Positions 58,633-64,000 of a stretch of DNA of 64,000 nt are shown piece by piece. The first letter of the stretch is position 1. Each line of letters opens with the position of its first letter. The notes beneath the pieces were generated by a model. The model saw only the letters and a program-made list of their open reading frames with translations, did no database searches and was not told where the DNA came from. The position numbers were made by a program, and so were the translations under genes. Source of the DNA: Nostoc linckia NIES-25 (GTDB lineage: Bacteria > Cyanobacteriota > Cyanobacteriia > Cyanobacteriales > Nostocaceae); NCBI RefSeq assembly GCF_002368035.1, contig NZ_AP018222.1, positions 4,085,534-4,149,533 on the forward strand, in the 5' to 3' direction.

Positions 58633-59754
58633 ATGAGAATTGCTCTATTCACCGAAACCTTTTTACCCAAGGTTGACGGCATTGTAACGCGCCTGCGCCA
58701 CACAGTCGATCATCTACAACGCAATGGCAATCAAGTGCTGGTAATTGCCCCTGATGGAGGCATCACAGAACACAAAGGCGCTAAAGTTTACGGCGTTACT
58801 GGCTTTCCTCTGCCATTGTATCCAGAATTAAAAATGGCGCTTCCCCGCCCAGCCATTGGTTACGCCTTAGAAGAGTTTCAGCCAGATATTATTCATGTCG
58901 TGAATCCAGCGGTTTTAGGTCTGGCGGGCATATTCTATAGCAAAATGCTCAAAATACCCTTGGTAGCGTCTTATCATACCCATTTACCCCAGTATCTCCA
59001 GCATTACGGCTTAGGAATGCTAGAAGGGCTGCTTTGGGAACTGCTCAAAGGCGCTCATAATCAAGCTGCTTTGAATCTATGTACCTCCACAGCGATGATA
59101 GAGGAACTGTCAGCACACGGTATTGAAAGGGTAGATTTATGGCAGCGTGGGGTGGATACGGAATTATTTCATCCGGATTTAGCTAGTGTAGAAATGCGAT
59201 CGCGTCTATCGCAAAATCATCCAGAAAGCCCCTTATTACTTTACGTTGGGCGTCTCTCGGCTGAAAAAGAAATTGAGCGCATCAAACCAATTTTAGAAGC
59301 AATTCCCGAAGCCCGGTTAGCATTAGTTGGGGATGGCCCTCACCGCCAAGCACTGGAAAAACACTTTGCTGGCACAAACACCCATTTTGTTGGGTACCTC
59401 ATGGGCAGAGAATTAGGTTCTGCCTTTGCCAGTGCTGACGCCTTTATTTTTCCCTCCCGAACCGAAACATTAGGCTTAGTATTACTAGAAGCAATGGCAG
59501 GCGGCTGTCCAGTAGTAGCAGCCCGTTCTGGAGGAATCCCTGATATTGTCACAGATGGCGTTAATGGATATCTTTTTGAGCCAAAAGCAGATATTCAAGA
59601 CGCCTTATCCGCTACTGTGCGCCTCTTAGAACAGAAACAACAACGAGATATCATCCGTCAAAACGCTCGTCGGGAAGCAGAAAGGTGGGGTTGGGCAGCT
59701 GCAACTTCCCAGCTACAAAATTATTATCAAAAGGTGATATTTTCTCAACAATAG
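58633..59754 (+). CDS. sqdX: Sulfoquinovosyl transferase (SqdX)
   Basis: A 373-residue GT-B enzyme that moves sulfoquinovose from UDP-sulfoquinovose to diacylglycerol, the last step of sulfolipid synthesis, at the inner or thylakoid membrane. The start MRIALFTETFLPKVDGIVTR is the family opening. SYHTHLPQYLQHYGLGML, QRGVDTELFHPDLAS, LLYVGRLSAEKEIERI, and the E-x7-E type motif TETLGLVLLEAMAGG (residues about 278-292) are intact. It follows sqdB, with about 590 bp of degraded genes between. Cotranscription is possible. Confidence 0.95.
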   Translation: MRIALFTETFLPKVDGIVTRLRHTVDHLQRNGNQVLVIAPDGGITEHKGAKVYGVTGFPLPLYPELKMALPRPAIGYALEEFQPDIIHVVNPAVLGLAGIFYSKMLKIPLVASYHTHLPQYLQHYGLGMLEGLLWELLKGAHNQAALNLCTSTAMIEELSAHGIERVDLWQRGVDTELFHPDLASVEMRSRLSQNHPESPLLLYVGRLSAEKEIERIKPILEAIPEARLALVGDGPHRQALEKHFAGTNTHFVGYLMGRELGSAFASADAFIFPSRTETLGLVLLEAMAGGCPVVAARSGGIPDIVTDGVNGYLFEPKADIQDALSATVRLLEQKQQRDIIRQNARREAERWGWAAATSQLQNYYQKVIFSQQ

Positions 59755-60095
59755 GGACTGGGGACTGGGGACTGAGGATCGGGAGATGGGGAGTGTGAGA
59801 AGAGAGCAAGGAAACATTTCTTTCCTATCCTACTCATGTTTGCCCATACCCGATGCCCACAGGACTTACGCACTCAGATCCCCTAACCCCCTTAAAAAGG
59901 GGAGCCACTGCGGTGGGCGGGTTTCCTGACTTGGAGCAAGTGGCGTGGCCTTAGAAATTCCCCCCTTTTTAAGGGGGGCTAGGGGGGATCGAGGTTTCAG
60001 CCTTCTGTGCGTAAGTCCTAGCCCATTCGTATTCCCTACTCCCCAGTCCCCAGTCCCCAATCCCCAGTAACCAATCCCTAGTACCCAAAATTTCC
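59755..60095. other. Repeat-filled gap between sqdX and the cyclase gene
   Basis: The gap holds GGGACTGGGGACTGGGGACTG tandem units (59755-59775), the miniature element at 59860-60020 and complementary CCCCAGTCCCCAGTCCCC units (60037-60068). No gene or clear promoter could be read. Confidence 0.75.
59860..60020. mobile_element. 161-bp miniature element with CAGGACTTACGCAC ends and GCCCA duplication
   Basis: It opens CAGGACTTACGCAC and closes GTGCGTAAGTCCTA, inverted repeats matching at 13 of 14 positions. GCCCA flanks both sides (59855-59859 and 60021-60025), a 5-bp target duplication. The ends are the same as the 94-bp element at 48471-48564, but the interior differs: it has CCCCTTAAAAAGGGG-type arms and the 50-bp GGAGCCACTGCG repeat (59901-59950). 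It has no coding capacity. Confidence 0.9.
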
Positions 60096-62714
60096 ATGAC
60101 ACTCCCGAATCCTGGCAGCGTCTTGGCTACATTAACTGAACTAACTCAAGTTAATCGTACTCACGCCCTACTGCGTCGCGTTAAAGATTTATCTGTTAAT
60201 GAATTTGTTTGCTTACTAGACTTTATAACGGCTGAGTTCCAGCAATTTCTCAGAGCCATTGAACTAATTAATAATGAAGCTCTAGAAACTATGTTGGAGA
60301 AAGTTTTAGAAGCGATTACGCTCAAAATTGGCCAAATTCTCCAAGCAGAACACACAGCTATTTTTTTAGTGGATCATGACAAAGGTCAACTTTGGTCAAA
60401 AGTTCCTCAAGATAATACTCAAAGATTCTTAGAAATTCGTACTCCGATCACAGTGGGTATCCCCGGTCATGTTGCTAGTACAGGACAATATTTAAATATA
60501 TCTGACACTTCTACTCATCCCTTATTTAGCCCAGAACTTGAAAAACAAATGGGCTACAAAATTCATAATATTTTATGTATGCCAGTTATTAGTAGCAAAA
60601 ACCAAACGGTGGCGGTAGTACAACTGGCTAATAAAACTGGAAATGTTCCATTTGATTATGATGATGAAGAACGTTTTCGAGATTTCGCCGCTTCTATTGG
60701 GATTATTCTAGAAAGCTGCCAATCTTTTTATGTAGCTGCCCGAAATCAAAGAGGCGCAACGGCTTTGTTGCGGGCAACTCAGACACTAGGGCAAAGTCTA
60801 GATTTAGAAGCGACTTTGCAAATAGTCATGGAGCAAGCTCGAATTTTAATGCAAGCAGACCGGAGTACGCTGTTTCTATATCGTAAAGAAATGAGCGAAC
60901 TTTGGACAAAAGTGGCGGCAGCAGATGGCATAAATTTGATTGAAATTCGCATTCCCGCTAACCGTGGTATTGCTGGCTATGTAGCTTCTACTGGTGAAGC
61001 TTTAAATATTCCTGATGCCTACAAAGATCCCCGCTTTGACCCTACTACAGATACAAAAACTGGGTATGTCACTCGCAATATTTTGTGTTTACCAGTCTTT
61101 AATTCGGCAAATGAATTGATTGGTGTAACGCAATTAATTAATAAGCAACAAAGCAGTTTTACCGCCTCTGATGAAGAGTTTATGCGGGCTTTTAATATCC
61201 AGGCGGGAATTGCTTTGGAAAATGCTCGATTGTTTGAAAATGTATTGTTAGAAAAACAGTATCAGAAAGACATTTTGCAAAGCCTCTCTGATGCTGTAAT
61301 TTCCACAGATATGGCGGGAAAAATCGTCACAATTAATGATGCAGCCTTGGAGTTATTAGGTTGCCCTATAGGAGATACTACTACTAAAACCAACAAGCTC
61401 TTGTGGGAACAGAATTTGATTGGCCGCCGAGTTTGGGAAGTCGTACCGATTGAAAATCTGCAAATGCGCCTAGAAGATAGTTTAAAAACTGGAGCTAAAC
61501 ATTATGTGCCAGAGCAAAGTTTGATTGTGGGATTGTATCAACTAACAAGTGCTGTTAGCGATAGCGGAGTGTTGAGCCAGTGCCCAGTTTTGAGTTTCAT
61601 TCAGGACTCAGCATCGAAAACTCAGTACTTAAGTTTAGCAGTACGCGATCGCCATAATCCCGATATTTTTATTCCCTGGAATGAACCCCTAACTCCCAAG
61701 TCTCAGTTTCTCACATCGGATCGCGTGCAAATATTAGAACGCAGTATCAATCTCACTGTTAATCCCCTGACTAACCCAGAAGGCGGCGTCCGTGGCGGTT
61801 TGGTGGTGTTGGAAGACATCAGTCACGAAAAACGTATGAAAACTACCATGTCCCGCTACCTCACGCCCCATGTAGTCGAACAAGTCATGGCTTTGGGTGA
61901 AGATGGTTTAATGGTGAGCGAACGCAAAGAAGTAACCATCTTATTTTCTGATATCCGAGGCTACACAACACTTACGGAAAATCTCGGCGCAGCTGAGGTG
62001 GTATCGCTGCTGAATCAGTATTTTGAAACGATGGTGGAGGCAGTGTTTAATTATGAAGGCACACTCGATAAATTTATTGGTGATGCTTTAATGGCGGTAT
62101 TTGGTGCGCCGCTACCACTTACAGAAAACCATGCTTGGAGGGCTGTACAGTCAGCCTTGGATATGCGACAACGCTTAGAAGAATTTAACCAGCGGCGAAT
62201 TATCCAAGCACAGCCAGAAATCCGTATTGGGATTGGGATTAGTTCTGGGGAAGTGGTTTCAGGTAATATTGGTTCCCGCAAGCGAATGGATTACACCGTA
62301 ATTGGCGACGGTGTAAATTTGAGTTCCCGCTTGGAAGGAGTAACCAAGGAATATGGTTGTGATATTCTTTTAAGTGAATTTACTTACAAGCTTTGCAGCG
62401 ATCGCATTTGGGTGCGCCAGTTAGATAGAATCCGAGTCAAAGGGAAACACCAGGCAGTCGATATCTATGAGCTAATTGGCGATCGCACCACTCCTTTAGA
62501 TGCCAACACTCAAGAATTTTTATTTCACTATCATACTGGACGTTCGGCTTATTTATTGCGTAACTTCTCTCAAGCGATCGCTTGCTTTGAAGCCGCTAAA
62601 CGCATCAAACCCAAAGATCAACCTGTAAATATCCACTTAGAACGTGCTTGCAACTATCAACAAACGCCGCCTCCAGAATCCTGGGATGGTGTTTGGACAA
62701 TGATTGCTAAGTAG
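60096..62714 (+). CDS. Adenylate cyclase, GAF-GAF-PAS-class III (CyaB-like)
   Basis: An 872-residue class III cyclase, like CyaB1/CyaB2 of Anabaena (CyaB1 about 860). Two GAF domains (about 67-215 and 245-395) each keep an NKxnFx3DE-type motif (NKTGNVPFDYDDEE; NKQQSSFTASDEE), which in CyaB GAF-B marks cyclic-nucleotide binding. A PAS domain spans about 390-580 (SDAVISTDMAGKIVTINDAA). The cyclase domain (about 614-760) has ILFSDIRGYT and FIGDALMAVFG (metal Asp), LDKF (substrate Lys) and DYTVIGDGVNLSSRLE (Thr and Arg). A short TPR-like tail follows. It makes cAMP, probably stimulated by cAMP itself. Monocistronic. Confidence 0.92.
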   Translation: MTLPNPGSVLATLTELTQVNRTHALLRRVKDLSVNEFVCLLDFITAEFQQFLRAIELINNEALETMLEKVLEAITLKIGQILQAEHTAIFLVDHDKGQLWSKVPQDNTQRFLEIRTPITVGIPGHVASTGQYLNISDTSTHPLFSPELEKQMGYKIHNILCMPVISSKNQTVAVVQLANKTGNVPFDYDDEERFRDFAASIGIILESCQSFYVAARNQRGATALLRATQTLGQSLDLEATLQIVMEQARILMQADRSTLFLYRKEMSELWTKVAAADGINLIEIRIPANRGIAGYVASTGEALNIPDAYKDPRFDPTTDTKTGYVTRNILCLPVFNSANELIGVTQLINKQQSSFTASDEEFMRAFNIQAGIALENARLFENVLLEKQYQKDILQSLSDAVISTDMAGKIVTINDAALELLGCPIGDTTTKTNKLLWEQNLIGRRVWEVVPIENLQMRLEDSLKTGAKHYVPEQSLIVGLYQLTSAVSDSGVLSQCPVLSFIQDSASKTQYLSLAVRDRHNPDIFIPWNEPLTPKSQFLTSDRVQILERSINLTVNPLTNPEGGVRGGLVVLEDISHEKRMKTTMSRYLTPHVVEQVMALGEDGLMVSERKEVTILFSDIRGYTTLTENLGAAEVVSLLNQYFETMVEAVFNYEGTLDKFIGDALMAVFGAPLPLTENHAWRAVQSALDMRQRLEEFNQRRIIQAQPEIRIGIGISSGEVVSGNIGSRKRMDYTVIGDGVNLSSRLEGVTKEYGCDILLSEFTYKLCSDRIWVRQLDRIRVKGKHQAVDIYELIGDRTTPLDANTQEFLFHYHTGRSAYLLRNFSQAIACFEAAKRIKPKDQPVNIHLERACNYQQTPPPESWDGVWTMIAK

Positions 62715-62793
62715 TTGCCAAGGTTAAAAGGTTACTAAGAGTCAAGAAATGCTTTTTCCAAATTGTACTTTGAACTGTTCGTTAATTAACTTT

Positions 62794-63066
62794 TCAATCT
62801 TTAATCTCCCCATCATCCTGAAATGGATCTTCACCAATTCTCAGCTCTTTTTTTGAGCGTTTCAACTGTTTCCATAAATCCTTGATTTGGTCGTAAGCTT
62901 CATCTGGAGGCATTTTTCCACCCGTTTCTAGGTTGCAAATATAGCTTACCTTTTGGGCAAATTCCTGTAGATTCGCATTAAAAACCAAGTTTTCTGGCTT
63001 TACTTGACCGTAGTAGCGACCGCGAGGATAGATAAAATCATCTTTATTCACTATTTTTCTCTCCAT
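62794..63066 (-). CDS. Conserved small cyanobacterial protein
   Basis: A 90-residue soluble protein that I recall as a hypothetical found widely in heterocystous cyanobacteria. It has IYPRGRYYGQVKPENLVFNA NLQEF then AQKVSYICNLETGGKMPPDE and QIKDLWKQLKRSKKEL. It is mostly helical after residue 30, with one Cys. No domain of known function is recognisable. It converges on the cyclase gene with an 80-bp gap. The start ATG at 63066 follows GAGAG. Confidence 0.8.
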   Translation of the reverse strand: MERKIVNKDDFIYPRGRYYGQVKPENLVFNANLQEFAQKVSYICNLETGGKMPPDEAYDQIKDLWKQLKRSKKELRIGEDPFQDDGEIKD

Positions 63067-63781
63067 TTATTAAATTCCCCTTATTTTATTTTGGAAGCTG
63101 AATCCCTAGCTACCCCTTTCTTTCTTGTCAGGCTGGGGAAACCGAATCATTAAACTCCATTTCCAACCGATGATACGGGAATCGGTCGATTCAGATTATT
63201 GAAACTAGAGTCTAAAGCTTAGAACACTTTCACCGTAAAATTTACAAATAAAGGCGCTGCTAAAATGACTAGAGAGAATATTTACCTTTTCTCCCAATTG
63301 TCAATTTATCTCATCTTAATTTATGAAATTAGTATTGTAATTAACTTCGCTAAAAACCCTTATTTGCCGAGTATTAATATATACTCTTTTTCTTGACTAA
63401 TTTTCTTTGCAAAAATAATTACAAGCAAATACGAATTAATAGATCGTACACAAAAAACCTATCACATACTAAATCCAATTGTCTTCTGTTAAAAGTTAGA
63501 GATAGAGTTCTAAATGTTTAGTAATCTGCTCGTGGCCCCTAATTATCGACCCAAAAAGGAAACTCTTACGACTATTTTCACGTTTATAGACCACGATTCA
63601 GCCCAGGGAATAGGGAGTAATTCATTTGAGATTTTGGGGATTGGGAGTGTTAACTGTTGCCTGAAGAGCCTTGCCTTCATCATCTCCCAGCCTCTAATGG
63701 CTAATGGTTAATAACTAAAGATAAAATGGTGAAGCCTCAAAGGACAAAAATAGTCCATCGCCTACCACTTTACCTGCCACC
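63067..63781. other. AT-rich intergenic region upstream of purC
   Basis: 715 bp with no gene I can support. A 65-codon open frame at 63514-63711 has no recognisable family. Promoters for purC (toward the right) and the small gene (toward the left) must be here. I see no riboswitch-like structure or repeat. Confidence 0.5.
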
Positions 63782-64000
63782 ATGTCTGTTAATTCCAAGC
63801 TATACGAAGGCAAAGCGAAAATTCTCTATGCAACGGACGATCCGGAAGTCTTATTGGCTGATTTTAAGGATGATGCCACCGCGTTTAACGCCCAAAAGCG
63901 TGGCAGTATTCAAGGAAAAGGAGAAATCAATTGCCGCATTTCCAGCCAGCTTTTTAAACAGTTGGAGGCAAATGGTATAAAGACTCACTTTATCGACAGC
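63782..64000 (+). CDS. purC: SAICAR synthetase, 5' part cut by the window end
   Basis: The first 73 residues of PurC, from the ATG at 63782: MSVNSKLYEGKAKILYATDD, then VLLADFKDDATAFNAQKRGS and GKGEINCRISSQLF. This is the ATP-binding N-terminus of the enzyme that joins aspartate to the purine precursor CAIR. About 240 residues are normal, so most of the gene is beyond the window. No frameshift is seen. Confidence 0.95.
   Translation, partial: MSVNSKLYEGKAKILYATDDPEVLLADFKDDATAFNAQKRGSIQGKGEINCRISSQLFKQLEANGIKTHFIDS

Noticed and set aside
63514..63711. 65-codon open frame upstream of purC
   Set aside because: No family, no ribosome site; probably chance in AT-rich DNA.
1..64000. tRNA, rRNA or riboswitch genes
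   Set aside because: I looked for tRNA T-loop/acceptor patterns and known riboswitch cores and saw none that I could support by eye.

Overview
This 64 kb window comes from a filamentous, heterocyst-forming cyanobacterium of the Nostoc/Tolypothrix/Calothrix type. The evidence is the many HIP1 octamers (GCGATCGC), the cyanobacterial genes ycf35, ycf46, sqdB, sqdX and a Tab2-family gene, a two-GAF adenylate cyclase of the CyaB type, and a gene cluster that matches the heterocyst envelope polysaccharide (HEP) island described in Anabaena PCC 7120. Intergenic DNA is crowded with short dispersed repeats, several of which run into the ends or interior of genes.

Layout. 0.2-10.9 kb is an accessory and housekeeping mix: a GNAT acetyltransferase, an xisH/xisI pair abutting a PEP synthase gene, a small membrane protein, a methyltransferase, then a two-gene module of P-loop NTPase plus TPR protein with a gene remnant upstream, and a Uma2-type nuclease. 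11.0-36.7 kb is one long minus-strand polysaccharide locus of twenty genes. It runs from a glucose-1-phosphate cytidylyltransferase through sugar-modifying enzymes, nine or ten glycosyltransferases, a Wzc-like chain-length/kinase protein, HepC, the HepA ABC exporter and a Wzy/O-antigen-ligase-like protein. 37.4-41.1 kb carries a kinase / PP2C phosphatase / vWA triad of the TerY-P type. 41.9-43.7 kb carries two response regulators.

43.9-47.4 kb is a complete pqqABCDE set for the redox cofactor PQQ, which I do not regard as standard cyanobacterial equipment. Its pqqD-pqqE pair is bracketed by about 100-bp inverted repeats. 47.6-49.1 kb holds a lipoprotein gene and a repeat nest in which one miniature element has clearly inserted into another repeat. 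49.2-63.1 kb returns to core genes: pheT, a YciI-like gene, Tab2, ycf35, ycf46 with a small zinc-ribbon gene, a lipoprotein gene, sqdB and sqdX (sulfolipid synthesis, separated by two gene fragments), an adenylate cyclase and a small conserved gene. The window ends inside purC.

How the genes fit together. The HEP-type locus would make nucleotide sugars, assemble repeat units, export them and polymerise them into a cell envelope layer. sqdB and sqdX make UDP-sulfoquinovose and the thylakoid sulfolipid. The vWA/PP2C/kinase triad and the CyaB-type cyclase are signalling units.

The observations I would look at first are: the split NTPase/TPR pair; the pqq set with its unusually long PqqA and invertible-looking pqqDE; HepC lacking the usual catalytic Asp-Glu pair; and a miniature transposable element family with about 14-bp inverted ends and 5-bp target duplications, one copy with a related empty site in the same window. 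Functions are inferred from motifs and remembered families; no database search was possible.
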